A stretch of DNA of 64,000 nt, from positions 2,185,001 to 2,249,000 of the forward strand of contig NC_085922.1 of assembly GCF_035222485.1 (NCBI RefSeq), read 5' to 3'. Position 1 is the stretch's first letter; each line of letters opens with the position of its first letter. Below, in pieces: positions 44,737 through 55,902 of the stretch. Source of the stretch: Podospora pseudoanserina (Eukaryota; Ascomycota; Sordariomycetes; Sordariales; Podosporaceae). The notes beneath the pieces were generated by a model that was given only the letters and a program-made list of their open reading frames with translations, was not told the origin of the DNA and did not search any database. Made by a program: the position numbers and the translations under genes.

Positions 44737-45994
44737 TCTGGCTTTGATATGGGGCGTAGAGAGGGCAGTCAGTCGTCGAGGTGCTCGGCCAGAAGTCGAG
44801 GGAGAGAATCTCGCGGAATATCGACAGTGCGGGGTTGTGTTGGGCTGTGACACAAAGCTAGACCTGTAGAGTGACACAGTCAAAGCGGAAACAGACGCAA
44901 GTTGCTTGGGTATCGAGACAGAGACACAGAGCGATATGGCCTGTGATTGATGCTCAAAAAGTTGGGTGGAGTGATGATGTTCTGCTTAAGAATCAGGCTA
45001 TGGCTGGGTCAGAAAGAGAGCCCCACGGCACGGCAAGTGTGGTTTGTGGTTGTGGTTGTGGCGCACAGACGTCAGCCAGCGAGAGATGTGGGGCGTCGAT
45101 CCCGAAACAAAAATCTGGGGTTTCGTTCTGGAAGCTTGTCTTGGACCCTGGCTCCCCGGCTGGGCTTGCAGCGGGACATCGACCCGGTCCCGAACTTCCA
45201 ATCTGAGAGGAGCTGACCCATCCTTTCAAACGGTCGGTATTGATTGATAGACCCCTGACAAGAGCTGGGATGGGTATGGGGGAATAGAGGAGGCAGGCTT
45301 ATGCGATGTAACCAATGGGGTTGAGTGCCGGTTTTCAGGGTCCTTTAATAATATGTCAATGAATGTTTTGTTTGTACCTATGTATGTCGGGTGCCTTGCA
45401 TTCGACTCAACACCGCAGTAGTATACATAGCAGGGTGATGTGATGGGATGAGTAGGCTTGAACCTCAAACGGCAAGAGCGAACTGTAGCAGCCTGGATTC
45501 TTATTACTGGAAGAGCAGCAAAATAGAGTCGTTCCAGAATACAATAAATGTAATGGGCCTGGAATACCTGGCGGCAACTGTCCTTCGACTTCTTCTTGGC
45601 GGTGTTTCCCAAACCTCTCCCAGTTTCCTTCACACAAACCCATTTTCATCCCAATCTTTGAGGGGATACCAGTCCCCAGCATCTGCCAGAGAGGAGATGC
45701 CAGCTGTGGTCGATATGCCCTGGAAATTAACAGCCGGCAGCCAGAGCGAGATACCCCAACCAGGCGGGAGCACGCGGCGACGGCGAGGATCATGCCCGCC
45801 AGCTTCAATGATGTCGCACCGAACTCACCTCTGAAGGCCGGCTCGTTCAACTGGTTGATACACAGAGAGGGACTGCTTTCACAAGACATGTTCAAGAAGC
45901 AGGCGGGGCATTGAACACTTACTGCCGAGACAGTTCGCTTTCACCCTCCCCCTCGTCGCAGCCTGTTGACCAAAGGGATTTCTTTGCCGGCCAC

Positions 45995-46029
45995 TTGCGA
46001 CTTCTGCGACTTCTGCGACTTTTGCGACC
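45995..46029. repeat. Short tandem repeat, TTCTGCGAC type
   Basis: About four 9-10-base units, two of them perfect neighbours, in the upstream region of the DUF726 gene. Confidence 0.7.
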
Positions 46030-46423
46030 TCTTCTGCTGCTTCATTCTTCTCTTTTTCAATAAGAAGAGGCTTCCTCCTGCAGCAACCCACACAGTCCAG
46101 GACAGGCGCTGGTGACGTCAAATCAGAGCTCAAGTATCACAGCAGGAGGGAAGCGGCATCCCGATCGCGCAAACAGAAACAGAAACAGAAAACTGAACCT
46201 GTCCTAATCGGGCTCACCTCGTCGCATCGCCATTTCCTCTTCCATCTCCAGATTCAGATCCAGAAGCCCGGTGAGGTTGGTTGGGTGCCCGACTCCCGAG
46301 TCGCCGCCTTCTCAGTCCTCCCTCGCGACTGCCTCTTGAGCTCGCTGCTTTGCGACGGCCCCCCTCGAAACAGGAAGTCACACTCAGAGTAACAGCAACC
46401 TCCCCTCCAAGAGACGACAACAT

Positions 46424-46570
46424 CACACCTTCCTTTATCAAGAACACACCTTCTTTTGCGACAACACCCCTTCTTTCCATCATAAGAGGCACTCCTTCCC
46501 CTTCAAGAGAAGCCGACACCTTCCTTCGCAGAGAACACATCTTGCTGCGGCAACACCACGCCTTCCTTGG
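46424..46570 (+). repeat. Degenerate leader repeat, CACCTTCYTT motif
   Basis: Seven loosely similar segments start with ACACCTTCCTT-like words and end in AAGAA- or CAAC-like words, spaced 18-25 bases. They run up to 60 bases before the DUF726 start codon. Pyrimidine-rich leaders are common in fungi, so the periodicity may be partly chance. Confidence 0.45.
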
Positions 46571-46629
46571 ACAGCCAGGCATCCAGCACCATCTTTCCTC
46601 CAGCAGAACCCCTCCTTCCCGTCCTCATC

Positions 46630-49098
46630 ATGGCTAAAACCCTCTTTGACCTCCTGGAGGTGCACGACCAGTCGTCCGAAAACGAAGAAGACGTCCCAAC
46701 AGTATCGCAGCATCCCCATCCCCACCCCCATCCGCATCCCCAGGCCCAGGTCCAGGTCCAGCCCCAACCCACTGAAGACGGGGCGTCCGTTACCAGTACC
46801 GCAGCTACAGAGGAAATGCCACCCAGTGGCCGGCCCCGGCCCAACACTCCCAGGCGGGAGGCCGACTTCTCCTCCCTTCTCAACCATGCCGAAAAGGTCG
46901 AAGTCAGCTCGCTCATCAATAGACTGACCGACATGATGCAGAAGCAGACAACCCAGTTGTTTGATGTGTTTCCACCCGAGAGCAACCCCCTGCCCGTCCG
47001 CATCACGGTTTGGAACAAGCTTCCCCCCTATCTCAGAGACCTCAGCTTGACCAAGCCGGTCGAAGAGCAGCCCAGAAAGGCCCCAGAGAAGCAGGAGAAT
47101 GTCAAGCCATCGCGCTCTAAGAAGGGAGGTCGGTCCAATGGCAGAAGAACTGACAATAGCACCTCATCGGACGCCCCTCCATCCCCAGCCCAGAGGGAGC
47201 CTGACGTGCCACTCGGCCCTCGCCAACAGGAGCTCAAGAAGGAGGCGCTGATGCACTTCAAGCGCTGGCAGACGGCTGTGCTCAAGCGTGCTGGCGACAT
47301 TTCGATCCGAAAGGCGAACGACTACGGCAATCAGTATGGGTATGGGCCCAAGAGAGGCTCGTCGTCCTATAAGAAAAAGAGGGCAAACAGTAAGTTCCAG
47401 ACCCAGGCCGACGGCTGGGTCCCAGTTGGACGTCCTGACCATGTGGCAGACTCGCAGCCGGCTACCATGATCAATGTCACACCCATCACCGTGGAAGCCG
47501 ATCCTGCCTTCTGGCAACTGTACCCGCCCATTGCAACAGCGCTTTCGACTCTCCCGGCAGGCAAGAGATGTCTCTTGCTCCATTGCCTCATGCTTTTGCT
47601 GCTCTCGCTTGAGAGCTACAACGCCTACACCCGCATCTTGATGCTCAACATCACCTCGTCCCTTCGCTTACCACTGCGTGTCTTGACCGAGGAAGAGGTG
47701 AGAATTAGCAAGGCCTTCGCTGAGCTTGCCAAGACGGTGTCATTTGAAGAGGTGGCTTTGAAGAGGACGGAGGAGAACAAGTCTTCTCGGAGACGAGCCG
47801 GCCCGGCAGGCGCTCACTTTGTGCCCAGCGGCAATCTCGCAGCTCCGCTGATTGCTGCCAGCATCGGTTCAGTCACTGGTGGTATGGGGGTTGGGAGCAC
47901 TACAGCCGCGGGCCTTCTTGGCACGATGGCTGAGAGTGGCCTCGTTGTCGGAAACGTTCTCGGTATGTGCCCTTGTCGAGCTGGCGGTAAAACTATGGAA
48001 CAACACGCCAAAGACGTTAGTGACGCCGGCTTTATTCCTCTTCGCGGCATTGTCAACGAGGAGTGTTTCAAAATTAGCGAGATTGTTCCAGATCATCGCC
48101 GGATTCGAGTCGTGTTGGGAGTCGGTGCCTGGCTGCCTAACAAGACGGACATCTTCCGCCCCTGGAGATGCTTGGGGGAGCAGAATGAGGTGTATGTGGT
48201 TCGTTGGGAGCTCGACAACCTGGTCAAGCTGAACACGGCGCTCGAGACCATGGTCAAGAGCGCCGCGTGGTCCATCGCCAAGAAGGAAATCATTGCTCGG
48301 TCTAGTGAGCCCAGTTCCAAGCTCCTTCAGCCTGACCCTGCGAAGAGTGCTGACCGCCACGGGCCAGTTTATACTAGTCTGATCGACGCCCGTTGGCCGG
48401 CCTCTCTTCTAAAGCTCAGCAAGATTGTCGACAACCCCTGGAACACCTGCATGGTCCGCGCCGACAAGCTGGGCTCTATTCTTGCTGATATCATCTCAAG
48501 CAAGGCGCCCGGTGAGCGTGGTGTCTCGCTGGTCGGGTACAGCCTCGGTGCCCGCGCTATTTACACCTGTATGGCCATCTTGGCCGAGCGACGGGCGTTT
48601 GGTTTGGTGGAGAACGTGGTGGTCATGGGCCTTCCGGCGCCTTCGGAGACGGCCATCTGGGTCGCCATGAGAAGTGTGGTGACGGGTCGCATGGTCAATG
48701 TGTACTCGGAGAACGACTACATCCTGGGCTTCCTCTGCCGTCAGTGCAGTGTCGAGTATGGAGTTGCAGGTTTGGAGCGAATCGCCGGGGTTGAAAGTAT
48801 CGAGCAATTGGATGTCTCTGCTAAGGTCAGTAGCCACCTCAGATACCCATACCTCGCCGGCACCATTCTGCATCACATCGGCTGGGAGGACATCGACAAG
48901 GAACAGGCCACCCAGCAGGAACACGCCATGTCGATTTGGGAGGAGAAGCTCCGGCAGCACGAGGCGAGACGGGCTGCTGTTGAGACGGGCAGGCCGGACC
49001 CTTTCAAGACCCTGAACACCTTGACGGATACAACGAACAAGGGTCCCGAGCAAGGTATTATTCGTACCCGCATGAGGAAGAAGAAGGGCAAGAAATGA
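46630..49098 (+). CDS. DUF726 alpha/beta-hydrolase-like membrane protein (Mil1/TMCO4 family)
   Basis: A single exon of 822 residues; ATG at 46630, with no earlier ATG in the open frame. The N-terminus has a His-Pro repeat and is acidic. A hydrophobic segment near 315-330 (CLLLHCLMLLLLSLESY) and a Gly/Ala-rich helix pair near 398-455 suggest membrane contact. The hydrolase motif GYSLG places the putative nucleophile at Ser638, and VYSENDYILGF contains an acidic residue position typical of the triad. DUF726 proteins include yeast Mil1 (a clathrin-adaptor-associated medium adaptin-interacting ligand) and human TMCO4. The enzymatic activity is unproven. The C-terminus is strongly basic (RMRKKKGKK). 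Confidence 0.88.
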   Translation: MAKTLFDLLEVHDQSSENEEDVPTVSQHPHPHPHPHPQAQVQVQPQPTEDGASVTSTAATEEMPPSGRPRPNTPRREADFSSLLNHAEKVEVSSLINRLTDMMQKQTTQLFDVFPPESNPLPVRITVWNKLPPYLRDLSLTKPVEEQPRKAPEKQENVKPSRSKKGGRSNGRRTDNSTSSDAPPSPAQREPDVPLGPRQQELKKEALMHFKRWQTAVLKRAGDISIRKANDYGNQYGYGPKRGSSSYKKKRANSKFQTQADGWVPVGRPDHVADSQPATMINVTPITVEADPAFWQLYPPIATALSTLPAGKRCLLLHCLMLLLLSLESYNAYTRILMLNITSSLRLPLRVLTEEEVRISKAFAELAKTVSFEEVALKRTEENKSSRRRAGPAGAHFVPSGNLAAPLIAASIGSVTGGMGVGSTTAAGLLGTMAESGLVVGNVLGMCPCRAGGKTMEQHAKDVSDAGFIPLRGIVNEECFKISEIVPDHRRIRVVLGVGAWLPNKTDIFRPWRCLGEQNEVYVVRWELDNLVKLNTALETMVKSAAWSIAKKEIIARSSEPSSKLLQPDPAKSADRHGPVYTSLIDARWPASLLKLSKIVDNPWNTCMVRADKLGSILADIISSKAPGERGVSLVGYSLGARAIYTCMAILAERRAFGLVENVVVMGLPAPSETAIWVAMRSVVTGRMVNVYSENDYILGFLCRQCSVEYGVAGLERIAGVESIEQLDVSAKVSSHLRYPYLAGTILHHIGWEDIDKEQATQQEHAMSIWEEKLRQHEARRAAVETGRPDPFKTLNTLTDTTNKGPEQGIIRTRMRKKKGKK

Positions 49099-49502
49099 AG
49101 TTTTGGAGGGATTTGATACCGAGTATCTGCACAGGGAATCGCTACCATTGCGTTGATTTTTTTTATTGGGGGATGAAAGACTATGGTCACGAGGCGATAT
49201 TCAGGCGCCAGATTGCCACCTTACAGGACGAAGCCATGGTTATGACTTATGGCAGCCGGGTTATGCATGGCTGGGAACGTGTTAACTGATGTATGTTGAA
49301 TTAGCCTGGGTTGTTTCAGTTGGGGAAGGGCGTTCTCTATGTGAGACCAACGCTTTGATGTTAGTACAATGCAATGTTTGCTTTATATGTGGTGATGGTG
49401 CGTCGGTGGTGGTCGTTGTGACTTGTTGTGATAGTTTCCACCTTTTTTTCTTTCATGCTCATGGGTTCTCTCGGTAGTAGCTCTTTCTGACTAGTGCCAA
49501 CC
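49099..49502. other. Convergent 3' flanks of the DUF726 and GatC-like genes
   Basis: 404 bases between two stops. No gene or repeat of note was seen. Confidence 0.5.
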
Positions 49503-50171
49503 TCACTCTGCCGCAACGGCCATGCCACTCCTCACGACAAAGTAGCCCCCTCCTCCCACGGTGACCTTTTCGGAGGCGGTTCCCAGCACATCCCACTTCT
49601 CGACGTCTCTCTGCTCTTTGGTAGTAGCGTCAACCGTCCTCCTCCTCCTCGGCCGCTTCCACTTGCCCACCCGTTCCTCGTTGTCGAGGGCTTCCTTGAG
49701 TGTGTCGACTGTGATTGTCGATTCGGCAAGGCCTTCTGGGGTCTCGTCACGGATAGAGGATAGGGGTTCGACGTTGGATGTGTTGACTGATTGGAGGTGG
49801 GCGAGGAAGTGGAGCTGGGAGTGGAGGTCGGAGAGGATTTTGGAGTTGTTGTTGTTGTTGTTGTTGTGAGGTTCTGGGGAGGTTGGTTCTGGGGGAGGAA
49901 GGGCGGAGAGTTTGAGAAGGTGGGAGAGTTGGTGTGGGGTTATTGATGGTGTTGATGGTGAGGGGGAGGGGGAAGAGGGGAGGAGGGAGGTGATGGACCA
50001 GGTTGGGTTTGAGAGGAGGTTGTCAGGGTCGACTGGGGTGTGAGAGGGGTTTATGGCGGTGGGTTTTTGGGGTAGGGGGGGGTAGGAGGTTGTTGAAAAG
50101 GCTGAAGAGGGGTGAGATAGGGGGCGGATTTGGCGGAGGGGTTGCCGGAGGAGGTGGTGAGGTTTGATCAT
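49503..50171 (-). CDS. Mitochondrial Glu-tRNA(Gln) amidotransferase subunit, GatC/Gta3-like
   Basis: A single exon of 222 residues, ATG at 50169-50171. A basic presequence-like N-terminus (MIKPHHLLRQPLRQIRPLSH) indicates mitochondria. The conserved region starts at NLLSNPTWSITSLLPS. It continues with the GatC-like helices LSHLLKLSALPPP and LHSQLHFLAHLQSVNTSNVE, then PLSSIRDETPEG. A Ser/Pro-rich insertion and a seven-Asn run separate parts of the domain. The complex converts misacylated Glu-tRNA(Gln) to Gln-tRNA(Gln) for mitochondrial translation; GatC-type subunits hold GatA and GatB together. Divergent from SEC17 with 462 bases between starts. Confidence 0.82.
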   Translation of the reverse strand: MIKPHHLLRQPLRQIRPLSHPSSAFSTTSYPPLPQKPTAINPSHTPVDPDNLLSNPTWSITSLLPSSPSPSPSTPSITPHQLSHLLKLSALPPPEPTSPEPHNNNNNNNSKILSDLHSQLHFLAHLQSVNTSNVEPLSSIRDETPEGLAESTITVDTLKEALDNEERVGKWKRPRRRRTVDATTKEQRDVEKWDVLGTASEKVTVGGGGYFVVRSGMAVAAE

Positions 50172-50633
50172 GGTGGTGTGTGTCTTGGTGACTGGTTTGA
50201 AGAATTGGACAGATGGGTTGGTGAGAAATTGTTGTTGCCAAATTTCGGGTTTGTGAGAAAATATGGGAGCTTGGATAAGTGAACCTTTCGGCCGCGTGTC
50301 GTGATGACGAGATTGGGGTTTTGAGAGTGAAGAAGTGAGCTGTGAAATTAATTGAGCGCGTGGGCTAACTAATTGCGGGTAGGAGCTAGCTGGATTGGTA
50401 TAGGGTAGGCTGGCGTCATAGCTCCCTTTTTTAGGCCCGGCCGTTGTTGGCCTACCGCCACTTGGCCCCGCCTTACCGACCTACACACACCTACAGCTCA
50501 CACTCCTGCGCAACCATTCTTGTCTATCAAAGCCCGAGCAGATTTTGCGACGACGACGACGACGACGACAGCACGAAATCGATACCTCCAGACGATAAAT
50601 ACCAACAAAAGGGGGGAAATAAAATAACACAAC
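50172..50633. promoter_or_regulatory. Divergent promoter, GatC-like and SEC17
   Basis: 462 bases between two start codons, including a GAC triplet microsatellite (50546-50570) in the presumed SEC17 leader. Confidence 0.6.
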
Positions 50634-51683
50634 ATGGCTCTCGATCCGCGCGCGTTGGAGGAGAAGGTGCGTTCTACAGTTGGACACGGGCATAAGAGAG
50701 GGCACCGCTGATACGGATTACACAAAACAGGCAAAGAAAACCCTCGCGGGCGCCTCGGGCGGCTTCAGCTTCTTCAGCGGGAGCAAGGAGGACAAGCTCC
50801 AGAATGCGGCGGAGCTGTTTGTCCAGGCGGGAAATGCTTACAAGATGGAGGGGAAGAGTGCGTTCTTCTTTCCGTCGCTGTGGAAACGATGGGACTAACA
50901 TGGAGCAGACAAGGAAGCAGGCACCGCATTTGAGCAAGCGGCCAAGATCCACAGAGACAGGCTGAACGAACCCGACGACGCGGCCAACATTATGGTGGAC
51001 GCCTTCAAGGTCTATAGAAAAGACAACCCCGAGGACGCGGTCCGGTGCTTGGGCGTGGCGATTGATCGGTACACGCAGAAAGGAAACTTTAGACGGGCGG
51101 CGAGTCACAAGGAGAACGAAGGGGCGGTTCTGGAGGAGGAGTTGGGGGATCGGAGGAGGGCGATGGAGAGTTATGAGAAGGCTGCACAGTGGTATGAGGG
51201 GGATGGGGCCAATGCGTAGGTTTCTGGAATTCAAGCACTTTATGGGTTGATGCTAACGTGGATGACAGGCTGGCCAACAAGCTCTGGCTCAAGGTGGCGG
51301 ATATTGCTGCTTTGGAAGGGGATTATCACAGGGCGATTCAGAACTTTGAAAAGGTGGCTGATTCGTCGCTTGATAACCACTTGATGAAGTACTCGGTCAA
51401 GGAGTACTTCTTCAAGGCGGGGATTTGCATTTTGGCGACCAAGGACTTGGTTAGTGCGCGCCGCAATATCGAGAGGTACAGGGAAAAGGACCCGTCGTTT
51501 GGTTCGCAGCGTGAGTTTAAGCTCCTGTCGGCCCTGATTGAGGCTGTTGAGGCGGGCAACCAGGAGGTGTTTACGGATGAGCTCTATGCGTACGATCAGA
51601 TGAGCCGGTTGGACAAGTGGAAGACAGAGTTGTTGGTCAAGATCAAGAACCAGATTGAGGAGGCAGATAACGAGTTCTCGTAG
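50634..51683 (+). CDS. SEC17: Sec17 / alpha-SNAP
   Basis: Four exons (50634..50666, 50731..50857, 50909..51215, 51269..51683) with 51-64-base introns give 293 residues, the normal length. Exon 1 has only 11 codons (MALDPRALEEK). TPR-like helical repeats fill the protein (for example AELFVQAGNAYKMEGKNKEA), and the C-terminus contains the acidic end that contacts NSF. Sec17 links Sec18/NSF to cis-SNARE complexes and stimulates their ATP-driven disassembly on all secretory and vacuolar membranes. All phases match. The literal frame through intron 3 meets an in-phase stop formed by its GTAGGT donor. Confidence 0.96.
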
Positions 51684-52063
51684 AGAGGAGGATGATGAAA
51701 TGATGATTGGGGTTTATTATGGCGTTTGGGGTGGATGGTGGTATATTTGCTGCTGCTTCGTGGGAGAAGGGCGGGAACCTTTCGAGTACATGATACACTG
51801 ATGAGATTACCGGTAGCCAGGGTGAATTTGATAGAGATTTGTTTTACAGAGCAATGAGTGAGAACCTTCTTGGCCTGTCAGACAGACATACATAACCCTG
51901 GTGAAGGTTAAGCTCACGATTAACCCTTATCCGCGCACAAAAATGGTGGGGTCGCTGCGATAACCGATAACACCCAACTTTTTTGAATTGGTCTGAAATT
52001 TCTCGAGTTTGACTTGGAGAACCCCGGACTTGCATGCCATTGACGACCTCAGAAACCGTCAAA
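51684..52063. promoter_or_regulatory. SEC17 3' flank and RRP12 promoter
   Basis: It contains GATGAG (51800-51805, PAC-like) and TGAAATTT (about 51990, RRPE-like), two words associated with ribosome-biogenesis promoters in yeasts. Both are short and could be chance. Confidence 0.4.
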
Positions 52064-55000
52064 ATGGCCTCTCTTACGTTGACGGAGAAGCTGGACAAGA
52101 TCCGGTCGCCAAATCTGCAGAGTCAGAAGCAGGTAGGTTTTATTCACTAATCAGTCTTGTCTTGAACAGCTTCTTGCAGAGCTGGGGGCTGATAAGGGAC
52201 TGCGAACGGAATACTGACCATGATCCGCAGACCGCCAGCATTCTCGAAGGTGTCGAGGCCGCCTTCAAGGAACAAAACACACAACCCACACCAACAGCTT
52301 ACTTCGCTGCCCTGCTCAGTCTTCTCGACAACAAGACGCTCGCCCAACCCGTCATCTACCTCCTCGACATTGTCACCCCCTACGCGCCCGAGCCCCTCCT
52401 CCGCGCCAAGTTCACCCAGATCCTCGAACTGTTGGCACCAGTCCTGTCGCAACCCGATGCCGATGCCCCGTTAGTCAGAGCCTCGATTGGTGTTCTTGAG
52501 AGTCTGCTGCTTGCTCAGGATGCCGTTGCTTGGGAGCAGAGCGCCGCCGTCATGGGCCCCCGCCGGGCTGTCGGCGGTCTCTTGAGCTTTTCGCTTGACC
52601 CTCGGCCGAAGGTGCGCAAGAGAGGCCAGGAGGCCCTGCGCAAGATTCTTAGGAGCCCTCCTCCTAGCCCGTCGCTCGACCACCCTGTTGCGCCAATGTG
52701 CGCCGAGACTGCCATGATGAGCTTGAAGGCTGTGGCTGAGAAGGCCGCTCAGTTGAAGAAGGAGAAGAAAGGATCTGAGTCTTCGACTGATCCCGAGCTT
52801 ATTCACGCTTTGCAGTTGGTCAAGTCTGTTGCTTCGGCTAGTGGTGGATGGCCGAGCAAGAAGATTGAGTCGCTTTGCGAGCTGCTGCTTGGCATCGCTC
52901 GCTCCGGAAACGAGCACATGAGCATGGCGGTGTTTGACATCTTCGAGATGATCTTTGAGGGGATGGCTGAGGATGTGGCTTCGTCGAAGCTGCCGAGATT
53001 ATTGGAGATCATCAAGGAGTTGCGCCCAGCACCAAACGATACCCAGCTTCTTCCCGCGTGGATCGCCATTCTCTCGAGAGCGTACGACGTTTCGGCCCAG
53101 GTTGAGCCGGAGGAGACGTTCCAGGGGCTTTTGGACCCTTTCAACTTGGTGGCTTCTTATCTTGAGTCTGAGGCCAAGAACATTCGCATTTCGGCGTCCG
53201 AGTGCTTGGTTTCTTTTATGGCCAACTGCGTGCCTGCTTCGGTTCTTGTTGAGCCATCGATTTACGACGAGAAGGTCATCGGACAGTTGGTCGAGACTGC
53301 CGAGAGCCTTTTGACGCTCAAGTATCAGGCTGCTTGGCTCGAGACGTTCAACGTTCTCGGTGCCATGTTTGACTCGTTGAGGTGGAGGGCGGATCCTTAC
53401 ATGCTCAAGATCACTCAGAGCATCGGTGAGATGCGCGGAAACGACTCGTTTACTGGCAAGCAGGAGGCGGATGAGGTTCTTGGGAAGGCCATCCGGGCCA
53501 TGGGTCCTGAGTCTGTCTTGAAGGTTCTCCCCCTGAATCTTGTCAGACCGGCGAGAGGCCAGCCAGGCAGAGCTTGGCTGCTGCCTCTTCTGCGCGACTA
53601 CACATCCAACACCAACCTGGCGCACTTTAAGAACGAACTTGTGCCCGTGAGCGCCGCCATGTTCCAGCGCGTGTTGGACCACGGTGCTGCGCCCAAGACT
53701 ATGGAGATCAAGATTTTCGAGACTGTTGTTCAACAGATATGGTCTATCCTCCCCGGCTACTGCGACTTGCCCCTGGATCTGACTGAGGCTTTCGACAAAA
53801 CTTTCGCGGAGACGCTTACTACGCTTCTTTACGAACAGGTTGAGTTGCGCCTCGACGTCTGCCGCTCGCTCAAGGCTCTGGTCGAGTCCAACCAGGCTGT
53901 TGTCTCGGCCGAGGAAGCCGATCCTGCTCTTGAGAGCAGAGTCAGCAAGGAGACAGCGGCCAAGAACTTGGGGTACCTTGGTACCACGTTTGCCGCTGAC
54001 TTCCTCGCCGTTCTCTTCAACGTTTACAGCACCACTCTTCCTCAGAAGCGTGGCCCTGTTCTTCAGACTATCAACGCCTACCTCAGCATTATCCCTGCTG
54101 CCCGCCTGACCGAGACTTTCGATCTTGTTTGCACCAAGCTTGCCGAGGCTCTCCAGCAGGCCCCTGAGCCCAAGGAGCAGAAGCAGCAGAAGGGCGAGCA
54201 GATGCCCTCTACCGCCCACACCCTGATGGATCTCGTTGTTACCATGTCCATCTACCTCCCCAGAGAAAGCTTCGAGGCCCTTTTCAGAATTGCTGCCCTT
54301 GTTGTCTTCAAGGATGACGACCCTCAACTGCAGAAGAAGGCCTACAAGCTCATCCCACGCCTGGCTGATGCCGAGATTGGCCGTGCTGCCCTTACTCAGA
54401 GAAACGAAGAGCTCCAGGCTCTTATCCTGTCCAGCGCTGAGAAGGTGTCGGCCCCGGCCAGAAGGGAGCGTCTTGCTGCTATTGCTGCCATGCTTCCCTT
54501 CGTTCCTGACACCCAGCTTCACTTCATCCCCTCGGTGCTTTCCGAAGTTGTCATCAGCTGCAAGGAGCAGAACGAGAAGGCCCGCACCATTGCTTTTGAC
54601 CTCTTGGTTCTTATGGGCCAACGTATGGTCAACTCTCACGGTGCTGTCATTGACAACAGCAAGGTCCCCCACATGCCCAAGGACGCCCCTGCCGCTACGG
54701 CCTCCGTTGAGGAATTCTTCACCATGGTCAGCGCCGGTCTTGCCGGTAGCACCCCCCACATGATTTCCGCCTCCATCACCGCCATCACCCGCATCCTCTA
54801 CGAGTTCCGTGAGACCATCAGCGAAGCGACCATGTCCGACTTGGTCCAGACGATGGATCTCTTTCTCACCTCCAACAACCGCGAGATTGTCAAGTCCGTG
54901 CTTGGCTTCGTCAAGGTGTGCATCCTCAGCTTGCCCACCGAGATGATGCTCCCCCGTCTGGAGACTCTCCTCCCCAACCTGATGGTCTGGAGCCACGAGC

Positions 55001-55902
55001 ACAAGGGCCACTTCCGCGCCAAGGTCAAGCACATTATCGAGAGAATGATTCGTCGGTTTGGGGTGGATGTGGTCATGAGGTACTGCCCGGAGGACGACAA
55101 GAAGCTTATCACCAACATCCGCAAGACCAAGGAGCGCAGCAAGAGGAGAAAGGACGCTGCCAAGAACGCGGAGGAGAGCGATGGGGAGGATGATGGGAGG
55201 AGGAAGAACAGGTTTGAGAGCGAGTATGACCAAGCGCTGTACAGCAGCGAGTCGGAGGGTGAGCAGAGTGATGATTCGGATGTGGAGATGACGGGGAGGA
55301 AACAGAAGGGTGGGAAGAACAAGGGGGGGAGCGCGTATATTTTGGAGGATGAGGATGAGCCGTTGGATCTGCTGGATCGTAACGCACTGGCGAATATTTC
55401 TTCGACGAAGCCGATGAAGCAGAAGGCAAGGGAGAAGAAGAAGGTGAAGAGGGATATGGATGGGAAGTTGATTTTGGGGCAGGAGGAGGAGGGTGAGGGG
55501 ATGGATGTTGATATGGGTGGTGGTGGTAATGAGGAAGAGAGTGGAGTTGGTGCGTACGTGGCTGCGCTGAGGGGCAAGGATGTGCCGATTAGGGGTATGA
55601 GGGGTAAGTTGAAGTGGAAGAGGGGGAGGAAGAATGAGGAGGGGGATGATAGTGATGATGGGATGGATATTGATGAGGGGGCTGCCAAGGCCATTAGAGA
55701 GAGGCCGGGGAATCAGAGGGGGAGAGGGGGGGATAGAGGGAGAGGTGGTGATCGGGGTAGAGGTGGGAGAGGTGGTGGAAGGGGGGGTGGACGTGGTGGA
55801 CGGGGAGGGATTGCTGCTGGACGGAGGGGGTTGGGGCAGGATAAGCAGAAGGGTCCGGGTGGGTTTGGTGGTGTGAGGAAGGGTGGGAGAGGGAGGGCGT
55901 AG
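52064..55902 (+). CDS. RRP12: Rrp12, ribosomal RNA processing / ribosome export HEAT-repeat protein
   Basis: Exons 52064..52132 and 52231..55902, with a 98-base intron (GTAGGT...CCGCAG), give 1246 residues, close to yeast Rrp12 (about 1230). The body is an array of HEAT/ARM-type helices including the NUC173 region (around residues 370-590). Acidic patches and Lys-rich nuclear signals occupy about 1040-1190. The C-terminus is an RGG box (RGRGGDRGRGGRGGGRGG) not obvious in yeast. Rrp12 is a karyopherin-like factor bound to pre-40S and pre-60S particles, required for rRNA processing and export. A long frame on the opposite strand is a shadow. Confidence 0.95.

Larger units (their letters stand above)
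44737..46629. promoter_or_regulatory. Divergent region between YPI1 and the DUF726 gene
   Basis: About 1.9 kb. It contains a nonamer repeat (45995-46029) and a pyrimidine-rich leader of the DUF726 gene with a degenerate CACCTTCYTT motif series (46424-46570). A 162-codon frame at 45407-45895 (minus) lacks a credible homology or start and was not called. Confidence 0.5.

Noticed and set aside
45407-45895. 162-codon minus-strand frame upstream of the DUF726 gene
   Set aside because: The first codon is not ATG and the composition is not convincing; no family was recognised.
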